Assembly (NCBI GenBank): GCA_038049695.1
Contig: CP142459.1
Span: 67,076,001 to 67,140,000, forward strand
Reading direction: 5' to 3'
DNA from: Cinnamomum chago
Taxonomy: Eukaryota; Streptophyta; Magnoliopsida; Laurales; Lauraceae
Length of the DNA stretch: 64,000 bases
The notes beneath the pieces were generated by a model. That model saw only the letters and a list, made by a program, of their open reading frames with translations, was not told the DNA's origin and made no database searches. The stretch's first letter is position 1; each line of letters opens with the position of its first letter. This document shows positions 35,301-46,151 of the stretch, in pieces. The position numbers were made by a program, and so were the translations under genes.

Positions 35301-36075
35301 TTACTTCACCAAATGGATTGAAGCAGAGCCACTTTCATCTATCACAGAGCGAGACTCTAAGAATTTTGTGTGGAAGAATGTCGTCACAAGGTTTGGCATT
35401 CCCAGAGCGCTGGTTTCGGACAACGGAACTCAGTTCGACTCTAAACTTTTCAAGACCTTCTGCCAGGAGCTCGGCATCCGAAACCATTATTCCACTCCAG
35501 CATACCCACAGAGTAACGGCCAGGCCGAGATCTCCAACAAGGTGATCCTCGATGGGCTCAAGAAACGGCTGGACCAAGCAAAGGGAAGATGGGTGGAAGA
35601 ACTGCCGAGCGTCCTGTGGGCTTACAGAACTACTCCGAGGCGTTCCACTTCGGCTACCCTCTTCTCACTCGCCTATGGCATGGAAGCAGTCATCCCTCTA
35701 GAGATCGGCCTCCCCACTTTGAGGACCGAACTCTTTGACCGGGGACAGAACGAAACCAATGTGGCCAGCGAGCTGGATTTAGCGGACGAGCGAAGGGAAG
35801 CAGCTGCAGTGAGGCTAGCCGTCTACCAGCAGCAGCTAGCCAGGGGCTACAACCAGAACGTCAGAGAGAGGAAGTTCTCTGTAGGAGAACTGGTCCTCAA
35901 GAAGGCTCTCCCAGGGGACAAAGATCCGAATCAAGGGAAGCTAGCGCCGAATTGGCATGGTCCGTTTAAAATCACTTCCATTGCTGGACGGTCGGCTTAT
36001 CGGCTCGAAGATATGGAAGGACGGCCGCTACCGAGGCCATGGAACGCCTCACACCTCAAAAAATTCTATTTTTAG
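32398..36075 (+). CDS. pol: Element 2 pol: RT, two RNases H and integrase
   Basis: One open frame continues that of gag from just after the third stop to the TAG at 36073. In order it encodes the end of the protease, reverse transcriptase with the YIDD active site at 33457-33468, an RNase H of the usual Ty3 kind (around 33840-34130), a second RNase H with FVDGSS at 34363-34380, and integrase. The integrase triad is Asp 35239, Asp 35419 and Glu 35527, with 35 residues between the last two. In the zinc finger before it (HEGICGSYIGG, about 35029-35061) the second His is Tyr (codon 35050-35052), whereas element 1 has His. There is no start codon directly after the stop at 32395, so expression would need readthrough or an internal start. 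Confidence 0.9.
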   Translation, partial: EARVPLIGFSAKPVYPKGKVTFKVEVGGASVMATFMVIDAPSPYNAIMGRSWLHSLEAVPSTLHQKLKFPWEGKSGRVEIITVRGDQQAAKQCLTAVVPGEQEPKEVNVAEMEKKLEQGLDELGQDPGRKSVEELAEVRIDPKDPDRFFLLGSQLGEPERSELAQFLVQNKDAFAWTPQEMPGVDPEVMCHKLNVDPNHKPVMQKARRTGVPQTEAVVEEVDKLLEAGAIREVQYPTWLANPVVVRKKTGKWRVCVDFTDLNKACPKDSFPLPKIDQLIDATAGHDRMSFLDAYCGYHQIPLFGPDEEKTAFITPRGTYCYKVMPFGLKNAGATYQRLVTKMFHEQLGKTVEVYIDDMVVKSKQARDHLSDLAEVFATLKEFRLKLNASKCAFGVGSGKFLGSLVTRRGIEADPDQISAILRVQSPTSAKEVQKLTGMAAALNRFISKSSDKCRPFFQLLRKNSKFQWTVECDHALQQLKAYLSSPPLLSTPTHGETLYLYLAVSDHAVSSVLIREEDTVQKPVYYTSKTLIDAETRYLPLEKLALALVSASRKLSHYFQTHSIMVVTEHPLKSVFKKADFSGRISRWAVELGQYEIQYQPRTAIKAQVLADFLAEFDSSSAPTQLGTELGGEEHEVPARSEQSQCHADTPVWKVFVDGSSTSRRAGAGVVLQSPEGLVIEQALTLDFKASNNEAEYEALLAGPSSAHILGAQQLMVFSDLQLVTNQLTGDYQARDDRMAAYLALAKKQLSQFYTAEVKQIGREVNSHADALANLASAVEAGRKRSIEVGSLAAPSIELRSSREVLCIGLGPSWKDPIITYLRDDRLPDDSGEAHRVRLKAARFWLSPEVKLYRKSFSGPYLQCVHPGKVEDLLFEIHEGICGSYIGGRSLAYRAISQGYWWPYMQKDAQVYAKKCEKCQKFSHSLHQPAQDLSPLSSPWPFAQWGLDIVGPLHRTPGNKRWLIVATDYFTKWIEAEPLSSITERDSKNFVWKNVVTRFGIPRALVSDNGTQFDSKLFKTFCQELGIRNHYSTPAYPQSNGQAEISNKVILDGLKKRLDQAKGRWVEELPSVLWAYRTTPRRSTSATLFSLAYGMEAVIPLEIGLPTLRTELFDRGQNETNVASELDLADERREAAAVRLAVYQQQLARGYNQNVRERKFSVGELVLKKALPGDKDPNQGKLAPNWHGPFKITSIAGRSAYRLEDMEGRPLPRPWNASHLKKFYF

Positions 36076-36175
36076 TCTCTGTACTTGTACAACGCTTCTG
36101 GGTTTAATGGAATTACAGTTCTCCTCAATTTATAGCGATCTGGCGTCTTGATAATGACAATGGTGTGGAGTTGGA

Positions 36176-37010
36176 AGACCGTCTAAGGCCGGCACTCAGC
36201 CACCTAGACGAGTTGCCGAAACGGCCCATATCTAAGGATGGCACTCAGCCACCTAGATGAGTTGCCGGAACGGCCCATATCTAAGGATGGCACTCAGCCA
36301 CCTAGATGAGTCGCCGAAACGGACCATGTCTAAGGTTGGCACTTAGCCACCTAGACGAGTTTCCGAAACGGACCATGTCTAAGGTTGGCACTCAGCCACC
36401 TAGACGAGTTTCCGAAACGGCCCATATCTAAGGATGGCACTCAGCCACCTAGATGAGTCGCCGAAACGGACCATGTCTAAGGTTGGCACTCAGCCACCTA
36501 GACGAGTTTCCGAAACGGACCATGTCTAAGGTTGGCACTCAGCCACCTAGACGAGTTTCCGAAACGGCCCATATCTAAGGATGGCACTCAGCCACCTAGA
36601 TGAGTTGCCGGAACGGCCCATATCTAAGGATGGCACTCAGCCACCTAGATGAGTCGCCGAAACGGACCATGTCTAAGGTTGGCACTCAGCCACCTAGACG
36701 AGTTTCCGAAACGGACAATGTCTAAGGTTGGCACTCAGCCACCTAGACGAGTTTCCGAAACGGCCCATATCTAAGGATGGCACTCAGCCACCTAGATGAG
36801 TCGCCGAAACGGACCATGTCTAAGGTTGGCACTCAGCCACCTAGACGAGTTTCCGAAACGGCCTATATCTAAGGATGGCACTCAGCCACCTAGATGAGTT
36901 GCCGAAACGGCCCATGTCTAAGGATGGCACTCAGCCACCTAGACGAGCCGCCGAACTAGTTAAGGTTATGGTTGGCACTCAGCCACGTAGACCAGCCGAG
37001 ACGGCACCAG
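36176..37010. repeat. Tandem repeat array of element 2, 49-bp units with higher-order structure
   Basis: About 17 units of 49 bp run from 36191 to 37000. Each contains GGCACTCAGCCACCTAGA. They fall into four variant types by the following bases (for example CGAGTTTCC or TGAGTCGCC, and CATATCTAAGGAT or CATGTCTAAGGTT). The type order from unit 2 to 8 is repeated, with one unit lost, from unit 9 to 14, so a block of seven units (343 bp) was duplicated. The core is the same as in element 1, in the same orientation relative to the element. Confidence 0.93.
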
Positions 37011-37301
37011 ACGATAATGGCACCCAGTCTTATCACTGCCTTGGGCCTGACGCGATTCTTTTGTTTTCGCCAAAGGGGTCAGAGCGCTCGCGGGGAACCC
37101 TAGTCTGGTCGGTCTACTCTAGCCCGAGCTCACTTCCATGTTCACAAAACTTGCGGAAAGCGTACAAACGAAAGCAAATAAAAGCCACACCACACAGGAG
37201 CCAAATATGAGAAAGGGCCTTTCATTGATAACATTGATACACACTGGAGCTTACATTGAAAAAGTTTGAAACGGAGACTACATTTTATAATAAAGAGGAA
37301 G

Positions 37302-39527
37302 TCAAGTCGACGGCCCTGCTCCTATGTCTTCGATAACGACCACGGCGGCCTCGGCTTGAGGAGCTTCTTCAACGGGGTCAGGCGTTGGCTCGGAAGGGAC
37401 TTCGGCCGGAGTGGCAGGGGTCTCGGCCAAGGCTTCATCTAGGGGCTCATCTCCGAGCTCGGGGAGATTCTGATATATTGGATCATCTGCAGGAACCCCC
37501 ATCTTCTTCAACACGGCCTTGCAGCCGAGTCGGTACAGCTTCGGGCTGAGTGCTGTGATTTGATCAACATAAATTTTCGCAGCTTCCTCAGTCCCCTCCA
37601 GGATGGCGGCATCGACCTCGGCTTTTGTCGATGCAAGGAGTTCCTCCTTCGATGCAAGAAGTTCCTCCTTCGCCTTCCTTTCCAGCTCCAGCTCGGCCTT
37701 GAACCCCGCCGACCTCTTTTCCTCTGCCTGGAGCTTCGTTTGCCGCTCGAAGCTCTCTGACTTTGCTTTGCAGAGGTCGCTGGCCATTATATCTGATTGA
37801 GCATTGAGCTCTGCAGTCTTGGCCGCCTCCGCCTTCAGCTCCTCCTTGGCCGCCTTCAGTTCGGCTTCGGCTCTCTGCTTTTCCTTTGCTAGGCGGGCCA
37901 GCCGGTTGTCCTCTTCCGTTATTCTCTCAGCGACTATCTGGAGCCTTTGGACAGCCTGCAGCGGAGCAAACAAAAAAAAACTCAGCACGAAAGCAAGAAA
38001 TATCAAAAGACAGAAACACCTGTGACCAGGAAAGTCGGGCACTTACAGCGAGGGAATGCTGTATGGTCCTCATAAGCAGCAGGGGGGAGTCTTCCGACCT
38101 GTGCCTCTCCATGTCCCTGGGGAGTGCACAGGCTCGGCTGAGCGCCGCAATGACATCTGGGCTCCCCACCAGTCTGTCCTCAGCATTTAGGGGCCTCCCC
38201 TTCCTCAGCTCCATGTCCGGCCTGAACTCGGCCGGTTCGGCACCCGAGGACGTTGCCGCCTGGGGCTCGGAGCGACTCTCCACCAGAGGAACCGCCGGAG
38301 TGGGCATCACGTCCGCTGCCCTCTCCCTCACAGCTTGGGGTGAACGTTGCCGTGATCGCTCATCCTGATCCAGCCCCTTCCCCTTCGCCTTTTTCCTCGG
38401 CCTCTAGCTTTCCGAGTCTGGGGGAGGACGGGCCTCAACTCTGGCAGGGACGATGGTCCCGAAGGAGGGCGGGGCAGTGCGGGGTGCGGCAGCCTGTCTA
38501 CCGCCACCGACGACGGCGTCCGCCAGATTCCGCGGCTGAAACGCGGGCCTACGCCTCTCCATATTGTCGGCTTCGGCCTCGGCTCCGGAAGAGTAGTTCT
38601 CAACTTCCCTTGTCGGAGAGTCTACCTCGGCTCCGGAGGTATATTCTTCAATTTCCCTTAGCGGGATGCCCGTGACCACGGCCAACGTTGCGGACGCTTC
38701 CGTAACCGTGACGGTCCCGCTGGTTTCTGCTAGATCGGGGGCGAATCTCTCCGGGTTGCCGGATTTCCGTGTATAAGACACGTATCTCGGCTCGTACTTC
38801 AGAAGAGAGTAGGCAGCTCTTGTATGATGGCCGTGGTAGCAGTACACCTTGTTCAGCCAAGGTGAGTGCCTTCTCCAACCGTTCAGCTGGGCTTCGCGCT
38901 TGCGTTCGGAAAGGCCTGCGAAAAACAGCCGAGTTAGAATCCGGCAGCAGAAATCAAACATAAGAAGAAATCCGAAACCCAGGGAGTTAGGTCTTTACTC
39001 GGTGGAGTCCCGAAGCGTCGAGGGACTCGGACCCTCCTAGCTGCTTCGGTCTCGGTCTCGCCGAACTCCCAGTTTCCCGAGACGAGCAGGCGGTCATCTC
39101 CGGCGTATTTATTGGAGTCCTCCAACGCCGTGACGAGGGGTTGGCACTTGGCCTTGACACGAAGATAGTAGGTGACCCCCTCCCTGGACTTGCAGAGGTC
39201 ATATATATCCTCTATATCATGGACGCCGAGGCCGATGTCTAAAATCTTATTCAGCTCGGCGATGCCCATGATGATTTTATACCCGTTGGGCATCAGCTGG
39301 CAGGGGCTAAGGTTCCAGGTCTCCAAGCAAGACCTAAGAAGGGGGGCCACGGGGAATCTGACCCCACCCTCGATCACGGCTATCAGGGGAAACGACATCC
39401 AGCCGTTGCGAAATGAGTAGATGGAGGGGTCGGCTGCCATGATCTGGACATCGTCTGGGATCATGTAGACTCTCCTAAGAGTTGCCAGGCCCGACTGGGA
39501 ATCTATCCAATGGGTGAAAATCCCCAT
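37302..39527 (-). pseudogene. Antisense accessory gene of element 2, three exons, one stop codon
   Basis: Exons 39527-38999, 38915-38047 and 37955-37302 keep one frame (683 codons before the stop) but contain one TAG at 38404-38406. The first exon (MGIFTHWIDSQSG; FPLIAVIEGGVRFP) matches that of element 1. The middle exon has the shared LRKGRPLNAEDRLVG and RACALPRDMERH segments. The last is a coiled coil with a conserved LYRLGCKAVLK segment and a C-terminal VVVIED. Both introns have GT-AG ends and fall at the same codons as in element 1. The stop lies just before the basic cluster RPRKKAKGK, so a truncated product would keep the N-terminal domain and lose the basic cluster, coil and tail. The function is unknown. 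Confidence 0.8.
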
Positions 39528-39840
39528 CTCTGAATCTAAGGAACCCTAACAATCTCTAGGGGTCTGAACTGTGGAAGGACCTGAGGGACAGAGGAGATCC
39601 TAGGAAGGGTTTAGGTCAGAAATACAAAATGGGAGAGAGGAGAATCGAGGCAGAGAGACTCACAGACTCGGGCGAAATCACAACTCACGCCGTTGATCCC
39701 TCACTGGTCCTAGAGAAGGTCCTGGACGAAGCTAGGAGGCGACGGAGGCGGTTCTGGCAGTGAAGGTTCCGGCGAACAGAGGTTCTAGCAGAGCTTCGAC
39801 AAGGTTCGTTTGCAGAGATGACAAAGGGAGAAGACAGAAG

Positions 39841-39850
39841 TGAATATAAA
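39841..39850 (-). promoter_or_regulatory. TATA-like box of the antisense gene in element 2
   Basis: On the - strand TTTATATTCA lies 323 bp before the ATG at 39527. It corresponds in sequence and place to TTTAAATTCA in element 1 and is the better TATA match of the two. The leader that follows is pyrimidine-rich in both elements. Confidence 0.55.
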
Positions 39851-40180
39851 GGGGAGGAATGGGCGCCATTCCGGAATTCAAAGCGGGACACGCGTGAGAT
39901 GTCGCCTCGGCTTGCGTCGCACGCCCCCTCGAAAAGACAAGAGAGCCTACCGGGCAATAACGCGTGGCGCAGTTGCGATGATGGTTCGCCTTCCCATACT
40001 AATCATAGCCCCGCATTTATTGCCCCCTTTATTACCTCTGGCAGACGAAGCAGCGGCGGCGTCTGGCGCCGAACGACTCACAACCCTTGACCAAAAGGCA
40101 GATGGAAGGCAAGCACTACCCGTCTCGGGAGATCGGTCCAGCTCTTAACCCTAGCGCCCGAGAAAGCCCTAGAGGTCAAG

Positions 40181-40194
40181 AACTGAGGGGCTAT
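40181..40194 (+). other. Polypurine tract of element 2
   Basis: AACTGAGGGGCTAT ends immediately before the 3' LTR. It is the counterpart of the purine tract of element 1 and should prime plus-strand synthesis. Confidence 0.8.
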
Positions 40195-40946
40195 TGTGTG
40201 GGGGCCCATTTCGTGAACCAGTTTCTCTTGGTCTCGGCTAGGGTGTGCTCGGTTAGCTACTGTATGGGGGACCACGTCCCTTGATCTCGGCTACGATCCG
40301 ATCCATATCGGTCTCGGCACTACGTGCTGGTCTCGGCCAAACAGAGTTCAGTTCGGCCGCGCTTACCGTTCAGTCTCGGTAAAGCAAGCTCGGCAATGCA
40401 GCATTGCGCCTGCAGCTAACAGCCACGGCCCTGTCGTGGCAAGATCCAAGGAAGGGATCTGATGGGACTTCAGCCACCACCAGATCAGGGCAGGATCAGG
40501 CCCAATGTGACTGGCATTAAATGCATTGTGGGCTGATCGGACCCACATTAAATGTAGTGTGGGCTGATCGGACCCACATTAAATGCAAAGAGGGCTATGA
40601 TGGACCTCCATTAATGACTTTGTGGGCTGATGTGACCCAGGTCACATCACCAAGCCCACTGGCACTCACCCAAGACTGTTCCGTATATAAGGCACGAGCC
40701 AAAGGGAGCAGGAGGTAAGCACTCTCACATAGACACTCGGTCTTTCTCCTTCTTCTTCTTCTTCTTCTTCTCCGATCGATTCCTGACTTAAGCATCGGAG
40801 AGCCCTGCGCTGCCCATAGCCAGGGTCCTCTGACCTTTGTCTTTCTCCTCTTTCAGGTTCATACCGTCGCAGCTATCTCCTCCATGCATTGAGTAAGTCC
40901 TAAGAGGCATCCTGATCTTGTGAGTATTATTATTTCTGCACTTACA
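40195..40946 (+). repeat. 3' LTR of element 2
   Basis: This is the second 752-bp LTR, identical to 29395-30146 at a constant offset of 10,800 bp. It is followed directly by the target duplication ATACC and by element 1 integrase sequence. Confidence 0.96.
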
Positions 40947-40951
40947 ATACC

Positions 40952-43521
40952 GAACCTTGTGACGATGTTTTTCCATACGAATTTTTTGGAGTCTTGCTCC
41001 GTGAAGGAGGACAACGGCTCTGCTTCGATCCATTTAGTGAAGTAATCCGTGGCTACTATCAGCCATCTTTTATTTCCAGGAGTTCGGTGGAGTGGTCCCA
41101 CTATGTCGAGCCCCCACTGGGCAAATGGCCACGGACTAGAAAGCGGACTGAGGTCCTGTGCTGGATGATGGAGAGAGTGAGAGAATTTCTAACACTTCTC
41201 GCATTTCTTCGCGTACACCTGCGCGTCCTTCTGCATATATGGCCACCAGTAACCCTGGCTGATAGCCCGATAAGCTAGTGACCTTCCTCCGATATGGCTT
41301 CCGCAGATTCCTTCGTGTATTTCGAAGAGAAAATCCTCCACTTTGCTCGGATGGACGCACTGGAGGTACGGGCCCGTGTACGACTTCCTATAGAGCTTGA
41401 CTTCGGGAGACAACCAGAACCGGGCTGCTTTGAGTCTGATCCGATAGGCATCGCCGCTGTCTTCGGGTAGCTTATCGTCCTTGAGGTAGGCGATAATGGG
41501 GTCCATCCAACTCGGGCCGAGGTCAATACACGACACTTTCCGAGGTGGATGGAGCTCGATGCTGGGTGCGGTCAAGGATCCGACTACGATGGTTCTCTTT
41601 CTTCCTGCTTCGACAGCGCTGGCCAAATTTGCAAGAGCATCTGCATGGGAGTTTACTTCTCTGCCTATCTGTTTGATTTCGACCGTGCGGAACTGAGAGA
41701 GCAGCTTCTTTGCCAGGGCCAAATATGCAGTCATTCGGTCGTCGCGAGCTTGGTAGTCCCCAGTCAGCTGGTTTGCCACCAATTGTGAATCACTGAAGAC
41801 CAACAGCTGTTGAGCTCCGAGGATTTTGGCACTGTTCAGTCCGGCTAAAAGGGCTTCATACTCGGCTTCATTGTTCGACGCCTTGAAATCCAGGGTCAGA
41901 GCCTGCTCGATGACCAGTCCTTCTGGCGATTGGAGAACAACTCCTGCTCCGGCTCTTCTCGAGGTGGAAGATCCATCGACGAAGACTTTCCAAACTGGGG
42001 CGAGGGCTTGGCATTGTGACTGTTTAGAGCTCGTGGGCGCCTCATGCTCCCTGCCCTCCAGTTCGGTGCCGAACTTGAATCGAACTCAGCAAGGAAATCT
42101 GCCAGAACCTGAGCCTTGATCGCTGTCCTGGGCTGATACTGAATTTCATACTGCCCTAGTTCGACAGCCCATCTTGAAATTCTTCCTGAAAAGTCAGCTT
42201 TTCTGAAAACAGATTTAAGTGGATGTTCCATAACAACCACTATGGTATGTATTTGAAAGTAATGAGAGAGCTTCCGCGAGGCACTAACGAGTGCCAGCGC
42301 GAGCTTCTCGAGAGGCAAGTATCTGGTCTCGGCATCAATCAAGGTCTTGCTCGTATAATAGATGGGTTTTTGGACCCTATCCTCTTCTCGGAGGAGGACC
42401 GAGCTCACTGCATGATCCGAGACCGCCAGGTATAAATACAAAAATTCTCCGTGGACCGGAGTTGACAGTAGAAGAGGTGAGGATAAATAGACCTTAAGCG
42501 CTTGCAAGGCTTGGTCGCATTCCGGAGTCCAATGAAATTTAAAATTCTTCCTAAGAAGCTGAAAGAAAGGCCGGCACTTATCTGAGGATCTGCTGATGAA
42601 CCGATTTAGTGCGGCCGCCATTCCGGTTAGCTTTTGGACCTCTTTAGCCGAGGTGGGACTCTGCACTCGGAGGATAGCCGAGATCTGATCTGGATTTGCC
42701 TCTATCCCTCTGCGTGTGACCAAGCTTCCCAAGAATTTGCCGGAACCGACACCAAAGGCGCACTTGGAGGCGTTGAGCTTGAGCTTGAAACTCTTCAAAG
42801 TGGCGAAGACTCCAGCTAGGTCTGCCAGATGGGTGTGGGCTTGCTTGGACTTGACCACCATGTCATCGATGTAGACTTCAACAGTCTTGCCGAGCTGATC
42901 GTGGAACATCTTGGTGACAAGTCGCTGGTAGGTGGCTCCTGCATTCTTTAAACCAAACGGCATGACTTTATAGCAATAAGTCCCTCTGGGTGTAATAAAA
43001 GCTGTCTTCTCTTCATCCGGCCCATACAACGGGATCTGGTGATAGCCGCGATACGCATCGAGGAAGCTCATTCTATCGTGTCCGGTCGTGGCATCGATCA
43101 TCTGGTCGATCTTTGGGAGGGGAAAGCTGTCCTTGGGACAGGCCTTGTTCAGGTCAGTAAAGTCGACGCACACCCTCCATTTTCCGGTCTTTTTCTTGAC
43201 GACCACAGTATTGGCTAGCCAGGTCGGGTATTGGACCTCTCTGATGGCGCCGGCCTCGAGCAATTTATCCACCTCTTCTACCACGGCTTCTGTTTGTGGC
43301 ACCCCAGTCCTGCGAGCCTTCTGCATCACAGGTTTATGATTAGGGTCTACATTCAATTTATGGCAGATTACCTCAGGGTCGATGCCAGGCATCTCTTGAG
43401 GCGTCCAGGCGAAGGCTTCTCTGTTCTGTACCAGGAACTGGACCAGTTCGGTCTTCTCTGGCTCTCCGAGCTGACTGCCGAGTAAGAAGAACCGTTCCGG
43501 ATCTTGTGAATCGATCCTGAC
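40952..43521 (-). pseudogene. Element 1 pol: RT, two RNases H and start of integrase, broken
   Basis: On the - strand from 43521 the sequence encodes the RT (YIDD motif near 42875, FGLKNAGATYQR before it) and first RNase H in one frame to about 42070. There a 16-bp stretch present in element 2 is missing, between two copies of TCGGCACC in the element 2 version, which shifts the frame. The second RNase H and the integrase zinc finger (with the intact [11 protein letters not shown]) continue in the new frame to a TAG at 41186-41188, where element 2 has CAG. The integrase core then runs to the insertion of element 2 at 40951 and resumes at 29394. The gene cannot make a working product. Confidence 0.9.
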
Positions 43522-46104
43522 CTATGTCAGGTCCTCTATGCTCTTCTTCTCTGGGTCCTGGCAGACCTCGTCTAGCTTCTTCTCCAGACGCTTCTCCATC
43601 TCGGCCACATTAACCTCCTTGCGCTCTCGCTCTCCGGACACCACAGCTGTCAGGCATTGTTTGGCTGCCTGCTGATCGCCTTTGACAGTGACGATTTCAA
43701 CTCTGCCATTCTTTCCTTCCCACGGGAATTTCAACTTCTGGTGGAGAGTGGAAGGGACTGCTTCCAAACTATGGAGCCAAGACCTGCCCACTATAGCATT
43801 GTAGGGCGAGGGTGCGTCAATCACCATGAAGGTCGTCTCAACAGAAGCGCCGCCGGCCTCGACCTTGAATGTCACCTTTCCCTTGGGGTATACCGGCTTG
43901 GCGCTGAAGCCAATGAGGGGAATTCGGGCCTCCTGCAGATCCTTCTCCGTCAGTCCCATCCTCCGAAAGCTGTCGAAATAGAGGACCTCGGATGAACTAC
44001 CGGGGTCGACGAGGACCTTCTTCACGGTGCAGTTCTTCACGCTTTGCTTGGAGCAATCAAACTTCAGGGTGACGATCAGCGGGTCGTTGTGGGGAAGCTG
44101 CACCCCTTCCAGGTCTGCATCGGTAAACCTGATTTCGGGCCGCTCCCTCCGAGCTCTTTTCGGTGCTGATCCGAGCTCAGCGGCCATGACCTGTTTACTG
44201 TGGGAGGCTTGCCTGGCCTCGGCGCGAGCTCGATTACTCCCCTTGGGCGGGGGAGACAGATGGATGACGTTAATAATTTTCTCTGACCCGTCGCTGTCAT
44301 GGCCCCTCTCATCTCGGCGTGGAGCTCGGGTGTCGGCTCTGGTGTCTGCCTTGACGAATTCCTGCAGGTGCCCCTCTTGGACGAGCTTCTCTAAGTGCGA
44401 CCGCAATATTCTGCATTCTTCGGTCTTGTGGCCGCCCTCCTTGTGATATGCACAAAACCTCGTTTGATCTCGGGTGGACGGGTCGCCTTTCATGGGATCC
44501 GGCCAGCTGAAGTACGACCTTTTCTTGATTTTGTACATGATCCTGTGGATAGGCTCCTTGAAGATTGTGTTAACTGCCTGATATGCATTTTCGGACAGCC
44601 TGGGCCTTTTGCCTCTCGCAGAGGTGAATGCCTGAGCCCTTGCCGAGCTGGTGGGCGCCCTCCGCCGGTCTGACTCGTTTCTTCGTTGCTCGTCTCTGTG
44701 CGGCTCATCTCTTTAGGACGGCCCCTTGTCCTTCTTGGAGGACCTCTCACTTCGGTCCTTCTGCGCAGCTCCGTGGTTTTCCCGAGCCCGGGCCTGGTCT
44801 TCCTCTTGGGCGACGTACCGGTTGACGATGGACATGAGCGTTGTTATGGAAAACACCGGGTTTCTGGCTAGATCTTTACGAAGGTCACTGTCTGGCAGCA
44901 GGGCATTCCAAAATGCGAAGACGGCCACTTCGTCCTAGGAGTCTTCAATCTGGCTGTAGACCGTCCAGAATCGCTTCGCGAACTGGGTGACGCTCTCCCC
45001 CTGCTTCATCTTCAAGGCCATGACATCTGCATCTGTCTTCGGCAGGATCCTGTAGGCCTGGAACTTTTTCATAAAGGACTGCTGGAGTTGCTGCCAACTC
45101 GAAATGGATCCTTTCGAGAGCGCACAGAACCACTTCAGGGGGAGGTCACCCAAACTGGAGGAAAAGACTCGACAGTTCAGATGGCCCTCGTCTCCGCAGA
45201 CAGACATCCTCTGGGAGAAGTGCCTGAGATGTGTAGCCGGGTCCGAGGTCCCGTCATAAGTGACGAACCTCGGGACGGTGAGCTTCTTTGGCAGGGGGTA
45301 CGTCCTGATATCGCGAGAAAAAGGAGACGCGCCGAGATCGACGGGGTCGCAGCAAACATCCTTTTGGTCTCGACCGAGACCAGCCACCTCCAGATTGCGC
45401 TGGACCGTTTCCCTTATGCGCGCGTCCAACCACTCCTGATCATGGTACCTGCTCTCCGGAATGGTTTCTGATGCCTTCCTCGAGTAGCTATGGCTGGCAC
45501 TCGAGCCTTCGTCTTGAGTTCGGTCGATCCTTCTCTTATTCAGATGGTCCCTCATGTCCTTCTCAGGGGAGTCGGGGCGCCTGTCACGAGACATCCTCCT
45601 CTCGTGCTGTCGCTGTGAGCGTTGTTGTAACGACCGCTGCTGCTGCCGCGACTGCTGATGTCCTGCTGAACCCGTAGCTTTTTCCAGCTGCTGCCGAAGC
45701 TGGAGGATCAGAGCATCCCTCTCCTTAATGGCCTCATTCTGTACTCTAATCTCTTCAAGGGTGGAGTCGGAGTCATTATCAGGGTTATATTCTTCATCCT
45801 CAAAGTCCTCAGCGTCCTCTATCTGATCAGAAGGACGTGGTCCATCGACCACTGGAGACTTGCTCCGCCGACTTCGACCCGTCAGGAGGTCTTCCTCGGG
45901 CTGCTGCTGAGAGTTTCTCCTCCGGAGAGCAGACTCCAAGCGAGAATCACGCTCCTGAACGTTGATCCGGACGAGGCCACGCTCGACGTCGTCCTCTGCA
46001 GCTGGTTCCTTCCCGGACCTCTTCTTAGCAGGGAGGAGTTTAGAGGACGGTCCTGCACGCCTTGCCTTGGATGTTTCTCCACCTTTCGCAGCTCTCCTCG
46101 TCAT
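43522..46104 (-). pseudogene. Element 1 gag and protease, with three stop codons
   Basis: Gag starts at ATG 46104 (MTRRAAKGGETS) on the - strand. One frame runs to 43522 but is broken by TAG at 44935-44937 (AAG in element 2), TAA at 44713-44715 and TAG at 43522-43524 (GAA in element 2). The zinc knuckle C-x2-H-x4-H-x4-C lies at about 44459-44415, and the protease motif VDPGSSSEVLY at about 44012-43980. Apart from these stops the domain content is complete and closely parallels element 2. Confidence 0.9.
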
Positions 46105-46131
46105 GGTGATATGGAAGATTGTAGAAATCGT

Positions 46132-46149
46132 TTCCCACAGACGGCGCCA
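46132..46149 (-). other. Primer binding site of element 1
   Basis: On the - strand TGGCGCCGTCTGTGGGAA begins two bases after the LTR end, identical to element 2. The partial complement to tRNA-Asp is as described for element 2. Confidence 0.75.
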
Positions 46150-46151
46150 AT

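Larger units (their letters stand above)
29395..40946 (+). mobile_element. Element 2: Ty3/gypsy Tat-lineage retrotransposon nested in element 1
   Basis: The 11,552-bp element reads on the + strand. Its 752-bp LTRs (29395-30146 and 40195-40946) show no difference over their full length by my comparison. The target duplication ATACC (29390-29394 and 40947-40951) lies inside the integrase gene of element 1. The order of parts is the same as in element 1: PBS, gag-pol, tandem repeats, antisense gene, PPT. It belongs to the same family but a different subfamily: the LTR ends share TGTAAGTGCAGAAA on one strand, while much of the LTR differs. Identical LTRs point to a very recent insertion, although gag carries stop codons and integrase has lost a zinc-binding His. 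Confidence 0.96.

Noticed and set aside
36176..37010. CRISPR-like or other spacer-repeat array
   Set aside because: The 49-bp units are contiguous, with no unique spacers, and this is plant nuclear DNA. It is a tandem repeat inside a retrotransposon.
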